This document shows, one piece after another, positions 25,690 to 37,527 of a DNA stretch of 64,000 nucleotides. The stretch's first letter is position 1; each line of letters starts with the position of its first letter. Both the position numbers and the translations under genes were made by a program. The notes under the pieces were generated by a model. The model was not told the DNA's origin, did not search any database, and worked only from the letters and a program-made list of their open reading frames with translations. The DNA is taken from assembly GCA_026419785.1 (NCBI GenBank), contig JAODTK010002543.1, positions 95,001 through 159,000 on the forward strand. The letters run 5' to 3'. The stretch comes from Sclerodactyla briareus. Its lineage: Eukaryota; Echinodermata; Holothuroidea; Dendrochirotida; Sclerodactylidae.

Positions 25690-26600
25690 CTCACTTCGAA
25701 AAGTGGGGGGGGGCGATTTTCCCTCTCCCCCCGCCTTAGGATCGACTCCCATGCATTTATGCACCGAGAGAGAGAGAAAAAAGATGCTGATCTATACGGT
25801 GGGGAAGAGTCTGAAGAGTAACAGTGAGGTGGTCGTCATTGATGAGGCGGATAGCATTTCTCTGTAAACGATCCGAGAGCCAATGGCGACGCCTCACCCC
25901 ATATATACACCTATATTCCATGGGGGAGCGAATTGGGGTTTTGTAAAGCAGAAGTAACTGATGAGAGGTGTATTTTTTTTAGCACGAAATAGGGAAATAG
26001 GGAAACCATAGGTTTATGGACGCATTGGTTGCGATGGACTTGATATGGATATGAGAGTTCCAAGAAAAGTCACTGTTGATTTTCATACCATGAATTGTAT
26101 GTGAAGCGGTGACTAACCTACTTCGTTTCTGGGGCGTTGAAAACAGAGGGAGAAATAGAGGACGATAGGTGGTAGAGCCAAGACGGTCAATAATGAAGAT
26201 TAGAAAGAGGATATGAAACCTAGACCCTCGTGAGGAACACCAGCATTAATATAAGGAATTTTCAGCGAGGGCCCGTCAATCGAGGTTTGTCACTCTTCCT
26301 AGAAAACTGGCAATTGCGTGTTTCCACTAGAAAGGTTAACGGCGCTCATAGATTAGCATCACGGAAAACCTCGGAAACTCGGAAATTAGCGCGAGCTTAG
26401 AGGCAAACTCTGGAGTTTGACGAACCAAGTGGGTGGTGAAAGTGATGTCAGAGAGTTTCGTTGGACCTGGCATAAAATGAAGAAGGGTTGGCTTCGCCTC
26501 GATGTTGGAATTAGAGAAGAACAACTCAGCAAAAGTATTGGCCTCTGAGGCCGAGGTAGCATCACTGGCAAGAGGCCATCATTTTGTTACGGGGAATTTG
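25690..26600 (-). pseudogene. Jockey/RTE-like LINE RT C-terminal half, broken
   Basis: On the minus strand the region before the RT core (26520-26400) reads LLHFMPGPTKLSDITFTTHL, matching the linker that precedes the RT palm in jockey-like LINEs. From about 26090 to 25800 the thumb reads MKINSDFSWNSHIHIKSIAT, then QLLLLYKTPIRSPMEY and DRLQRNAIRLINDD. Stops and frame changes are frequent and the catalytic core between 26330 and 26230 is eroded. Only fragments remain; function is lost. Confidence 0.75.
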
Positions 26601-27440
26601 GTACTGAGTTCTGAGGCACAGTTTTATCAAGTGACAGGATGAAACCAGGGGTGTAGCTAGCCAAATTCTAGTGCCGGCTTAAATTGATTCAAATTGCATC
26701 AATTTTCTGATCAATGAATAATTTCATGTGACTGTTGTTTTAAGGGGAAAATAGAATCCCTTTATTCGTGCTTGGTTGGAAAGACCTGACTTTGCTGTGA
26801 GTGCTTGTTGCTCCGGCTGAGTGCTGGCTACCTAAACCCAACCCGCCCCAACCACGTAGCTATATTCCTTAAATGAACGTCCCAAATCGGGCCCTGTCAA
26901 TTATCTCGAACAGGTTCTCTGGAAGTAACGTAATAGCTAGACAGTTTCCACAAAAAACAAACCGGAGGCAATATTAGCTAGATGCCTAGCGGTGAGGTAC
27001 CAAACAATAATGAAATGGGAAAAGGAGAAACCTCAACTATATTTTTTTTCTGTTGCTCGTTGTCAGCCTTCATTTAGAACATTAAACATCTACAACAATC
27101 ACTGAAACATTGCACAACCTACTACTGGTACTATTCCATCTAACCGAGATTACCAAACTAAGACCACTGGCTGAAATGTGAGGCAGACTATAACCATTGT
27201 TTCTTGGCCGTCTGAAATAACAATTCCTTGTAACCCACCCTACCCTATTGCAGACTCTTTAATCCCCAATTACAACGTGCCCCCGGCAGAAAATTAAAAA
27301 AATGACTATCGAAATCACGTCCCTAACTATAATCATGAAGTGGAAGGTTTGCTCGTTTTTGTCTCCAATATTGTCCATAAAAGTACAGTTCAGAACGATA
27401 CGTAACAAAACCTGCCCGTGCAACCAGACAATACGCCCAT
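26601..27440. other. Intergenic, no recognised gene
   Basis: No ORF with family similarity. An aggggtgtagctagcc segment at 26648 is typical of dispersed repeat starts in animal genomes, but its limits are not visible. Confidence 0.4.
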
Positions 27441-27471
27441 CAACAAAACCAAAACATCAGCACTGACTTAC

Positions 27472-28300
27472 AGCAACAATGTTCTTCCCAAGCACGGCAG
27501 ATATCGACGGGATGACGGCGATTCTGGACTTCGTCTCGTCCAACTGCCATGAATATATCGTGACTACTCCCCTCTAAACGACACACACGGGAGCCCACTC
27601 CGGGGCGGCAAAAAATCACAACAGTAATACAAATTACCTTTCTGGATACACGTGGAGATCCGGAAACTGCAGCACCCTGCATGCAGAAATGTGATAATTT
27701 GGGCCTGAAACTATGAACATGCACTACCGTCACTGGAATACAGACGGGCTTGATATAGAGCATGGCGACGGGAGTCGCACAGCCAATACAATATACCGGC
27801 CAGAGAGGGAATGACACACGTGACGAGAAACACATTGCCGTCCGACTGCCGTTTGGCCAGCAATACCCATATTCCCACCTGAGTTTAATCAATCGCTCCT
27901 AATCATTCGCACTTAGGGTGAGGACTTTTCCCAAAACAATATTATTATATACCTAGACAAAACACCATCGGAGGTGTCAAAGAGTACATAATATAACCCC
28001 AAATCTCCCTTGAAGTACAGAGGATCGAATGTGACAGACGGGAATCGGGTGAAAGTGAGTAACGCCAGCATAATGAAGTCGATCCTTCTCCTGAACGGCA
28101 GCGACACATTGACGGGTAAACCATGACGGGGATGAAGAGGATCCCGATTTTTAAAGAAGGGAATTGAGGCATTCATTCCACATAGAATAGTATCAGGGAA
28201 AGGCAGAACAAAGACAGAAAGATCATTGAAGTTGGTAACCAGGTCCCACGGAAAATCAGAAAAGAAAACCTTGGAGCCACACCAATCAGCTTGGAGTAAT
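27472..28300 (-). CDS. Possible multi-exon gene fragment of unknown family
   Basis: Three segments on the minus strand could be exons. Exon A runs from about 28290 to 27953. It is open, reads FSDFPWDLVTNFNDLSVFVL, then PVNVSLPFRRRIDFIMLALL and GLYYVLFDTSDGVLSR, and ends at a donor-like AG|GTATAT in phase 2. Exon B starts at 27878 after actcAG, in the phase that continues A. It reads WEYGYCWPNGS and PLWPVYCIGCATPVAMLYIK and is cysteine-rich. Exon D (27573-27472) is 34 codons, flanked by cgtttAG and by a consensus donor GTAAGT. It reads VVTIYSWQLDETKSR and IAVIPSISAVLGKNIVA. A 39-base piece (27676-27638) could sit between B and D, but the last intron would be only 64 bases. No family was recognised. 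The phase agreement between A and B and the good donor of D argue for real exons; the lack of similarity argues against. Confidence 0.25.
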
Positions 28301-28310
28301 TATTCCAGAT

Positions 28311-29880
28311 TTGTTACCTCTGACAGGGAACATTAACGAAGGAATTGGTTGGGTGAGAGACGCAAACCGCAAATAAGAATTGATCGGAAGAAGCTACTGT
28401 CGGTGCCCTGGGGCCTGAAAATTGTCAAGAATTCCATTTTCATTGTGTGTGAAGGCTGGTCCAACGTTCCAAAGATTCACGTAAAGGATTAGCTGTCATC
28501 AATACAAGCCGCGAATTCGTTTACTCCAGTTTTTTTTTCTAATCGGAAGGTAAATGTGGATGTTAGGAATGCCATCATTCATATAAAATGCCGCAGGATT
28601 ACTCGATCGATAAAATCAGGCCCAGTTTAGTGGAGTGAGAGGATGTAGGGTTCTAGCCTAACTATAGCTAGGCCTTCATTGACTTGCAAACGTTTGGGAT
28701 ACTCTATAGGCCACCGCCACAACAATACCCATAGGGTCAAATTTAACGCTAGGCCTACGGTGAGTCCTTACAAGTCAATGTTAGGGAACACGACTGCTGA
28801 ACTGCTCTGACATTTCTCGTTCAAAAAATAAAATTGACAGCTTAGTTAGCCTAACCCTAGTCGGTTTCTACTAGAAAATACCCTTATTTAGAACATCCCG
28901 ACTTAAAAAAAACTGACAAATACTTGACTTTACGCCGATTTCCATGAATTTCCTTCACAATCTGAATGGCACGGCCTGATCTCTGAAATCATCCAGTTCT
29001 TCTGAGTGAATCCCGACGATGTTGGGTGCAAAAACCACCTGGGCGATTTGTTCTACCCAGTCTGGGTGATTTTCTCCTCATTTTGAGTAAATGTTTACCC
29101 TGGTTGGGTAAACAAATTGCCTAGGTAGTATTCGTACCCGACATGTTTTTAGAGTGTATCGTTGGTAGTATTACCCGAATCGGAAACTAACAATGGACCA
29201 TGTTATCCCTGACTTTGTGTTTCCTCTTAACATAGGAGAAGAACGCTCAGAGGAGTATCCAGTTGTAATTAGGAGCAATCTGCCTCTTACAATCGAGCTC
29301 AGCACCAAAAACTATACGTTGGACTAGCTTTGCTGAACTTTAAACCGATCTAAAGCAGACAAAGAATCATTAGAACGATGAAATCGCCAAATATGTCGTT
29401 CAGTGGCCAGAAAAACCCTTTTCATCCAACAAGACCTGTTGCTTTCAATGCGATACTTTTTTCAAGTACATAAACTTTCACTATCTTTTTTTCAACTTTT
29501 TTTAACCCTTCCATGAGCCAACAGCATTCTAACCTTCTAACAATGAAGGCCAATCTACGTTACTCAGAAACCCAGAAATGCCATTCAAATCAGCTCTCGA
29601 GAAACGAGGAGCGAGCTCAAGTCAAGTGACTGTAAAATTTTGACAAAACAAGACACATCGAAAGCTATAATTATCGTGATCACTTGCCCCAAACTTACCT
29701 AAACTCGCTACAGTCGACATTATCCACGGAACCTGGATCACTACTCTGAACTAGATCTCGATCAGATGCTTCACTACAACTACTACCATCAGACCAAGAA
29801 ATATTCTGGATACATAACTGTACTCTCATCGGAAACTTTGAATAGCATGTCGAAAAGAGAGTTATTGCTTTCCAGTGCTG
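28311..29880. other. Intergenic, no recognised gene
   Basis: Contains a block near 29030-29160 (ctgggtgatttt, gagtaaatgtttaccctgg, ttgggtaaac, then tttttagagtgta) that resembles short dispersed elements; a related start is at about 39000. Weak inverted pairs such as cattgacttg (28677) and caagtcaatg (28772) are present. Confidence 0.4.
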
Positions 29881-30480
29881 TTGGGAGAACGATATACAAC
29901 ATCAACTATTGACGATCTGGGAATACCTGAAACATTGGACGAAAATTCACATCAAATGAAATTTACGTAACTAACACCAATGTCTGTCTTCTCAATGCTA
30001 TTCAAGTAAGATTTCATATGCAACAGAACTCCCGCAATGCCGCGAAGAGTATCAGTCCGATCTTTTCTATACGCAACATAACCTGACACGTAAACTCCGG
30101 CTGTGGAAAAGTCACTGGTTATCCAAGACTCTGTAATTCCAACTACGTCAGGCCTCTGTCCCTGGATCAAAATCTTAACTCATCGAATTTGTTCCTGATA
30201 CTTTGACAGGAAAAAGAAAGCTCACTATCTTCCTATCAGTAGCCCGACTGTCAACTGAGGGGAATCCATAAATTCGCGACTTCAGACATTGTAGACTCGA
30301 ACCTGCACAGCAACACTTTACATCGGGATCTTAGGCCATCCTGGCAGTCATTCCGGAGGTTATCAGTTCCTATCTCGACAACCACCACTTCTTCTTCCCC
30401 CACAACCCGGTTTACCCTCGCACTAACGTCCTTCACCCATGCACTCGGAAGACATATGCCTTATAAGTAGTCTAATTTGC
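29880..30480 (-). pseudogene. CR1-like LINE fragment: SGNH-esterase-like ORF1 end and AP-endonuclease start
   Basis: The minus strand first reads VVGEEEVVVVEIGTDNLRND (30400-30320), resembling the 'HIGTNDL' strand of the SGNH esterase-like domain found in some CR1-group LINEs. Then at 30150-29960 it reads RPDVVGITESWITSDF and GYVAYRKDRTD, the N-terminal AP-endonuclease motif with the conserved ITE-W. It ends near VYRSPNSTGKQ (about 29880). Two frames are needed and stops follow. The RT is absent. Confidence 0.7.
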
Positions 30481-31632
30481 ATAATTTGTGAATTCTGTTG
30501 TGAACAACTGATAGATTCTCACAAGACCAGGTTAATGTGGTCTACCATCAGTTCCGTTACTTTTACTAGTACAGTCGAATCACTAGAGGTAATTCATTTA
30601 TGACTAATTTGCATAAGTCATGCAAGTTTTGGAAGTTTGTCAGATATACCTGAAAGTTGTGTAGTGTAAAGAAAATCGATTGGGAGAAGTATACGGCTAG
30701 AGATCATTCGGCGTGTGTAAATTATTATTTCAGGTGCAAATTTGGGGGATATCTGGTTGCACGGAAGTTTATTGCCAGCCATTTAGTAGGTAAGAGAATC
30801 CCCCACTCATTAGTGTACGACTGATGTGAACGACCATTGTTACTTGCTCTACATGCGTTCACCCTACAATTTCCGCACAATGGCAGTGGTGACTCCATAA
30901 CTCGTGATCACGTGAATGTAATTATAATATTATCTACTGCTACCAAGCATTATGCGAATACTGAAGATTGCAGTACTGAAAAAGACTATTAGAAACGTGC
31001 TTCATGTGTGTGATTGCTTACGGTAAGTTACGCAGTAGGTTTATTGTAATCTAATATCCCTCTGCTGATAATGATACAGTATAAATTACCAATTCAAATT
31101 ACATAATAAACTAATATAATATTTACTATTAACTGAGGGATCAATGACAATGTTAGAGTTGTGGGAATTTTTCGGCCGAAATACCTATACAATGTGCAAT
31201 TCGCCCAGAGAGATTTCCTAAGAATAATCTACAAATCGGAGAGTTTTCTGCTTCAGCCTGGTTCCGGATATCTATTTCCTGTTGTTCATATAAACAAAAC
31301 TAATATTCTCCGATTGTTTCATTTGGAACAATGAGCAGATGTTGCAAAATGACTTCTACTCACAGGATATACACGCACGTATGTCCTGTTCACAGTCTCA
31401 TTGCTGATTATACAGTTATAGTAAGAATCAGACCAGCAAGCTATAGGTTCCTTCCCAGTAAGTAGGCTAGTTCAATGATATTCATACTGGATGCGTAGTT
31501 AGCGCAATTGGAAAGGCAGTATAAGTATGATTCTAATCGATATGGACTTATATTAACACATGTTTCGACAGAAAGTTAATCTAAATATCGTTGCCTTGTT
31601 TTTTTTCTGAATGCACTGGATAGGTTATGACT
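30481..31632. other. Intergenic, no recognised gene
   Basis: AT-rich, with no ORF above 60 codons of interest and no repeat recognised beyond short A-T motifs. Confidence 0.5.
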
Positions 31633-31676
31633 AATTATAATAATAATAATAATAATAAGAATAATAATAATAATAA

Positions 31677-31707
<31 letters not shown>

Positions 31708-31743
31708 AAGAAGAAGAAGAAGAAGAAGAAGAAGAAGAAGAAG
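31633..31743 (+). repeat. (AAT)n followed by (AAG)n microsatellite
   Basis: Imperfect AAT triplets to about 31678, then about 21 AAG triplets to 31743. They adjoin the 5' side of the R2-like LINE fragment. Confidence 0.95.
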
Positions 31744-32178
31744 AGAGAGAAAAAAAGAAGAAAAAAAGAAGAGGCCAAGATCCTCTGGGAATTCGAAGTG
31801 CGAACGGACAAGGAAAAAGAGCGCACGGAGACTGGTATAGTAGTGGAAAAAGCTGCGAAAAAAGGAGAAAGTGGAGAAATATCAGGACCTGCGGCTGGAG
31901 ATCCAGAGGATGTGGGACACCAGGGACCAGAGTGTGTACCGTTGTTTTTTATTTGGTATTCGGGGCACTAGCAGTATCCAACAACTTAGATGGCCACCTG
32001 GAGGAGATTCCTTGGCAACACGGAGTACGCCCCCTAACAAAGACATCACTACTTGGCAGTGCCCATTATATAATCAGAACAGGGTGCTCGACCTCCCAGA
32101 TTCGGGTAGGACTGCGACGTCTGTGAGGGACAGACATTACAAGTACCAACCAAGGAGGACGATTGTGGAAGAGCAACG
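31744..32178 (+). pseudogene. R2-group-like LINE, C-terminal end with eroded restriction-like endonuclease
   Basis: Across two frames it reads LWEFEVRTDKEKER, IVVEKAAKK, KYQDLRLEIQRMWDTRDQSV, VFGALAVSNNLDGHLEEIP and KTSLLGSAHYIIRTG. This is the conserved tail of R2/NeSL-type ORFs, in which a PD-(D/E)xK-like nuclease motif (RRPDIVVV) is followed by VEKYQDL..E...MW, V.GALG and LLGTA.I.R. Here the R-P-D of the nuclease motif is replaced by T-E-T-G. The fragment ends in an AAT-rich tail (32179-32239), as many LINEs do. The clade assignment is from memory of the motif and only moderately sure. Confidence 0.65.
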
Positions 32179-32192
32179 ATAATAATAATAAT

Positions 32193-32239
<47 letters not shown>
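32179..32239. repeat. (AAT)n microsatellite between two LINE ends
   Basis: Imperfect AAT repeats of about 61 bases. They lie at the 3' end of the plus-strand R2-like fragment and also at the 3' end of a minus-strand LINE fragment. Confidence 0.9.
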
Positions 32240-32240
<1 letters not shown>

Positions 32241-32350
32241 GATACCAAAGCTGTGGCAAGTCTCACTGAAGAAGGGAGATTGTTCCAGAAATTTGCAGCT
32301 GCGCTGGAACACGAACGCTTACCCCACTTGTTACCGGTAGTATACACTTT
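32240..32350 (-). mobile_element. CR1/L2-like LINE 3' end, minus strand
   Basis: The minus strand reads GNKWGKRSCSSAAANFWNNL, then PSSVRLATAL, matching the C-terminal 'F...A...WN.LP..VR.A..L' motif of CR1/L2 ORF2. An ATT-rich tract follows. About 35 codons remain. Confidence 0.55.
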
Positions 32351-34125
32351 CGGCAGAGGATCCTAGGGTAAGACGAACAGGCTGAGACGGTTGTATGAGT
32401 TACTATCAAGTAATTCTCAGTCATCAAATTACGAATTTCACCAATACAGACCTCCATGCGATTGAGGGCTTGGTCAACTTGATTAGATTTGACGATGACA
32501 TAGATTGCGTGTCGTTCTGCTTAGTTATAGGTTAGTTTGCCGTGCAACTAGTCCTCCAAATTATTTTTAAAACTTGCTTCTAATGACCTCATCATTAGGT
32601 GACGATATTCCTTCTCGTATTCGTTTTAGGTGATAATGTGGTTCATATTATGTGGTACTTGAAGTATAACGGTCAATGATTCGTACTGCGTTTTATTACC
32701 AAAGTAGTTCACAGATATACACTTGCCAGAAAAACCGCCAGGTTGATATCTCGGAAAGCACCAAAGAGCATCCAGCGCGTTCCCTATGTTCCAACGCATT
32801 ACATTAACGCCGTGCAGAATATGGTTCTAGAGGAAAGACGGCATTTTGAGTTTTTGACGCAAATGTTGTTTATGAGATTTCACGGACAATCTAGCAGAAA
32901 AAAAAAAAAATCCCTCGTGACGTCGAGGGTACAGCACAGGTACAAAATCTCATTTTTACTGCCAATGAAGTCAGTTCTTTGCAAGTAGCATCTTTGAGAA
33001 CATTGCTACTAAGAGAAATAATGAAAGTTTTTGTGCGTTACCATTTAGGTCTTACCCAATCGGGTGGCTTCTCTTTAAAAATTAATCAAACCCCCCCATG
33101 GTATTAGTACTAGAATGCAGCTAAGACACAGGTCTTTCGAAAACATCCCACAATGGGAGGTATGTGCGCGTCTTTTTAGAGGTCCAAAAGTCAGGAGTCA
33201 AAGAAATTTGAAAACGAAACTTCCAAAATGACAAGTTTGAAAATTCGAGAAGAAAGGAAGAAGACAGACCCTGTTGCCAACAAAAGGGGCCTAGCTCACA
33301 AAAAAAAGTTGTGGAGTTGACGCCCTCACTTCGGGGAAAACTGCCTTAGCAATTTCAAGTGAGGAACCCACATACCAGTTGTTATATCACGATTGTAGAT
33401 GGGGACACTGAGAAACATCTGGATGGTAAATGTTGTCAGTGGGAGAGGGAGAGGTACGGCTGGAAGAGTAGTATTGCGAATGGAGACTTTGAAATATTGA
33501 TAAGTAGAGGGAAAGCACACTAGAAACTGGGGACCAAAAGGGAGGGGAGATTATGTGCTTTTCCAGAAGAGGAGGGAAGTGGTAGTAAAACATAGGTCAA
33601 GTTCCGAGCAAGATAGGGGTCGCCTCCTACATTATCCCGGGACTAAACCCTATGCTTACACTACAGAACCATTGTGATCGTAAATCCGCACACATATAAA
33701 AACTGTCATACCTTTTGTAGTTCTTTGAGGTATGGTAGAAATGTTGAGCTCATTTGCCTTCTTCGTCTATTTTGCGCGAAATGGGTTCTATTGATCTAAC
33801 CCCCAACCTTGATTCATCTTATATTCTGACCGTGCTATTGATCGCGAGGAACAGCTGTCAATGGATTACTACCAATGTTTCCGTCCGTAAGCACAATGCT
33901 GTGAATTTCATTACTGTTTTTGAAAGATGTAGTTGTAGATGCTAGATGGTATTATTATTCCACTTTAAATTGAATTAATACTTGCAAGAATATGTTATTT
34001 CAGGCCTATAGTTTCATGGAGGGAATACTCAAAAACCATATTTCCACATGGATCCAGTAGTTCATGACATTGCAACTGTTCAGTCGTCCAGCTTTCATAT
34101 TAGAAACCTAGGTAGAATCCGGTAG
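32351..34125. other. Intergenic, no recognised gene
   Basis: No recognisable coding sequence. A 13-A run is at 32898. The segment 33783-33945 has short collinear similarity to 55752-55915 (tctattgatct..acccccaa, tgattcat, gcacaa-t-c-gtgaat), suggesting an old dispersed repeat. Confidence 0.45.
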
Positions 34126-34129
34126 CATC

Positions 34130-34675
34130 TAAACCAACAGGCAACCGAACAGGTGGTGCATGCATACATTACCTCTCGGCTTGACATGGGTGATGCACTG
34201 CTGTTTGGTCTTCCCAACGAACAGATTCGTCCGACTCCGAGACAACAAACACTGCTGCTCGTCTTGTAAAACGCACTAAGCCGTCTGTACATATATCTCC
34301 TGTTCTCCATGGTCTGCACTGGCTCCCAGTTCGATTCAGAATCCAGTACAAATTGTTAATGCTCACTTTCCGTGCCCTAAATCAACATGAACCACCAAAT
34401 GTACTGGAACTCAACCATCCTCTCGTTCTGGTTTCGTTCTTTTCTGACTGAGTCGAAGTCGTCACGTTCGTGGGGGAGGGGAGGGGGGGGGGGGCGGGGA
34501 ACAAACTCCCCGATGAACTACAGCCATGTTCTTCACTGGACACGTTAAGACATACCTTATGAGATTGCCTTTGATCATGTTAACTCTTGCTTTTGATTAT
34601 TTTGTACATAGGGTATTGTTTGTGAGCTCTGTGTGCGCCATTAGCGCTTTTTGAGGTTTTCAGTGTGCGCATTAT
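34130..34675 (+). pseudogene. CR1/L2-like LINE, C-terminal end of ORF2 and tail
   Basis: The plus strand reads, in shifting frames, VVHAYITSRLDMGDALLFGL, PNEQIR, then VLHGLHWLPVRF-like sequence, LLMLTFRALNQHEPP and NKLPDELQPCSSLDTLRH. This is the standard end of CR1/L2 ORF2 (S-R-L-D, L-F-G-L-P, L-H-W-L-P-V, W-N-x-L-P). An untranslated end with agcgctttttgaggttttcag and an ATT microsatellite follows, typical of L2-type tails. Stops and frameshifts make it inactive. A 12-G run at 34483 interrupts it. Confidence 0.8.
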
Positions 34676-34725
34676 AAGTATTATATATTATTATTATATT
34701 ATTATTATATTTGTTATCATTATTT
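34676..34725. repeat. (ATT)n tail of the LINE
   Basis: ATT-rich microsatellite directly after the LINE 3' end, in the expected position for an L2/CR1-like tail. Confidence 0.85.
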
Positions 34726-36250
34726 GTCTTCAGCAGCCACTCTTGATATCACCCCCATCCATTACATTATATACCTGATAATCGGAGTGATTTGCCGCCT
34801 TACGTCTTTTGCCCAGCGTCGATAGCTTCTAATGAATGTGAATCAAACATAAATTTCTAAACCGGTCAGAAATGGGCGAAAACAGTGAATTAGCCCTCGC
34901 CGATTGGCTATCATGGATGACTCTATGTAAGATTGCTGGAAGAGGAGTACAGCTTAGTGGACAAGTTTTCTTTTCTTTCTTCTTCTACTATTTTGAAAGA
35001 AGTAACTCACTTTTTGACCTCTTGGAACTCTTGCTCACTTGCTTACTTTTTGACTACTTTGAATTAGGACAAACATAATATAGCCCTTCCAATACATTCC
35101 TGCAAAGTACATATTTTACTACTCAATAAATAAGATGAATACTTCCTCTTTCAAAATGTGTATTGATGTCCTGGCCCTAACCCCGACCAAAAACAGCGGG
35201 GCACAAACTGTTCCTATATTCACCTTTTCGGACTTTGACTAACTTTGAGACGCTTTATGAGCTATTGCTGAATAACCTGATAACCCGCTGCCGTAGTATC
35301 CCAAGCGGTTTCGATATCTTCGATTCAACTGAGTTTTTTTGTACACTTACACTCATACATTTTCAGTGTTTCACGTCACTGACTCGTCACCCGATGTGGC
35401 CTTTATTAAAGTTGTTCATTCTATGGTTGTTTATTACTTAGTCAAGACATATCGAATTCAAATTTCACTGGATACATATTCGGTTAGGAAGAAAATAACA
35501 ACAAATATCTTCTTTTTTTATTCTGTCCGTTCCGCTGTGAAGCGTTCCTTGAATGTTGAGAGAAGGATGCCTCCAGAGACGACATGTCGGTAGGTGAGTG
35601 CATGACTGCATAGCTGCACGGAATATGCCCCAACTATTTCTTCGCCTTTCATTTACCTATTTTGATGGTAGGTATACCAGTCACAAGTGATATAGTCCCT
35701 GATGAGTGTACTGTTGAGTTTATGAGAGTTACATTAGTGACCTATGTGCCTGTATATTGCAGAAGTGGACTTTTGAAAGGGGCCTCTTTTCATCATTAAG
35801 GCAATTAAGGCGCTTCACATATTATTTACCTCCCTTCCAGATAACACACCTTAATCTCCTGCCGGAATTAGAACACACCTTATTTTCCGTATATTACATG
35901 CCCGTAAACATAAAACATACACGAAGTGACTGAAAGTGGTAGGTTTCTTACCCAAATGCCAGTGCCTAACCTGACCCCTAGATTACCTTACGTCGTTATG
36001 GCTCCCGATGATGTCATTGACAAAATTCCAATAAACCAAGATAACACCAACTCTGTCAATATTCCTAACTTTGTGAAACTATTCCATCCGAGTAATCACG
36101 AAGCCTGGACTTCATTGTATAGTCTAACCAGTTCTAACCAACAACTGTGGCAGTCAAGGAATTAGAATGAACCTTCTAGTGTTGGGATATGATTCCTGTA
36201 CGTACCACGCACGTGGGTAGAATACAATGTTTCAATTTTCCTTCACAATC
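34726..36250. other. Intergenic, no recognised gene
   Basis: No family motif found. The segment gctttatgagctattgctgaataacctgat at 35256 resembles 25168 (tttatgagcttttgctgagcaattt), another dispersed repeat block. Confidence 0.45.
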
Positions 36251-36254
36251 CCGT

Positions 36255-36430
36255 GGGCAAGAGCGGCGATTTGTGTTGGGGATGGGGAGGGGGGGGGGGA
36301 GGACAGATGAATATTATCTAGCGGAGCGCCACCACAGGTTGGCGCGTAGCGTTAAAGAATTTTTTCGTTTGGCAGACCCCCTAGATTGCAGGAAATGGCA
36401 TTTCCCGTGCCTTATGGGACAGTAAGCCAC
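36255..36430. repeat. Dispersed AGCG-hairpin repeat family, copy 2
   Basis: Ordered blocks: gcggcgatttgtgttgggg (36262), a G run, agcggagcgccacc, ttggcgcgtagcgtt, gaattttttcg, then gaccccctagattgcaggaaatggca. The same order occurs at 37530-37690. Confidence 0.7.
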
Positions 36431-37270
36431 AGTCCTAAATTGATAACAAATTGTTTTTTTAGGAAAGGTTCTCCAAAAACTTATCGCCTTAGGGATCAAT
36501 TTCAAGGTGTTGCGTTGGGTGCTGTGACATTCTAAAATGCCATGCAAGTGAGGTGACAGTCATGAAAGGAGCACTGGGAATTGGGCAATGACAACAACCA
36601 GTATGTTCGCGAGAAGCGCGAGATTTTGAGATACCAATTTGACTAACGACATTACACTGAACCATCTTGCCTTAGCCTTGCCTTCGCCTTTTCTCCACGT
36701 GAATTTTGAATCATTTATTTTGACAACGCAATTTATGTGGCGTTCCCTGCCGCATTTTCGATGCCCTCATATGTGACCGTGCACATAACTTCCAACAAGT
36801 GGTCGCATCCATAAATAAAATTAAGAAAATCACAGACCCGCCAGTTGGGGTAGACCTACCCTGTCACCTCAACCCCCTTCACCTCAAAATAGAGAGTGGG
36901 ATGTTGTGTATTAATACTAACGTCCACTAGCAGGAAATTGACAACGTCCAATGAAGGAGCAACACATCAAGCTGGTAAAGCCAATCTTATCCAAACGATT
37001 ATGGATTGAAGAAGAACCCTTCTTTCATTGATAATTAGGAACAATCCAGAGTAAATTTCAGACAATTTTTGTTAAGGAACATCATCAGTGTCCTTTGATA
37101 AGGCCACATCAGTAGTTCTGAACACTATAATCGGTACATACCTACCGCGCGCGTAGCGGAAATGAATCAGCAGAATTTACTAAACTTGATCATTTAGGTC
37201 ATTATGCATTTGTTCAAACACGGTTGCTGCTGGAAAAGTCGGATACAGTGTCAGCGAAATAAGTAGTCGG
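36431..37270. other. Intergenic, no recognised gene
   Basis: No coding motif. Further AGCG heads lie at about 36608 (tcgcgagaagcgcgagattttgag) and 37147 (cgcgcgcgtagcgga). Confidence 0.45.
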
Positions 37271-37276
37271 GCTCAA

Positions 37277-37377
37277 TTTTTTTTTTTTTTTTTTTTGGGG
37301 GGGGGGCAGAATGCGCTGCCTCCCTCAACCAAAATATTTGGGGACGCTTCCCACCTCCCCCCCCCCCACCCCCCCCC
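37277..37377. repeat. Homopolymer cluster T20-G10 and C11, C9
   Basis: T 37277-37296 runs straight into G 37297-37306. C runs lie at 37357-37367 and 37369-37377. They are likely prone to sequencing error. Confidence 0.9.
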
Positions 37378-37527
37378 TTCATGATTGCCGCCCTTGCCCG
37401 TGGGATAGACAACCAGACAGTGGCATTCACAATTACATCCAATCAATTTATTCTTTCATATCTCATGGAACAATTTCCTCTTCAAATCCAAACCTTTTTT
37501 TAAAGTTTCTGAGATGTATGGTTTTGT

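Noticed and set aside
27913-28176. Pentameric ligand-gated channel extracellular domain
   Set aside because: A PVNVSL stretch suggested it, but no Cys loop, no W-D-R-L-type motif and no transmembrane segments follow.
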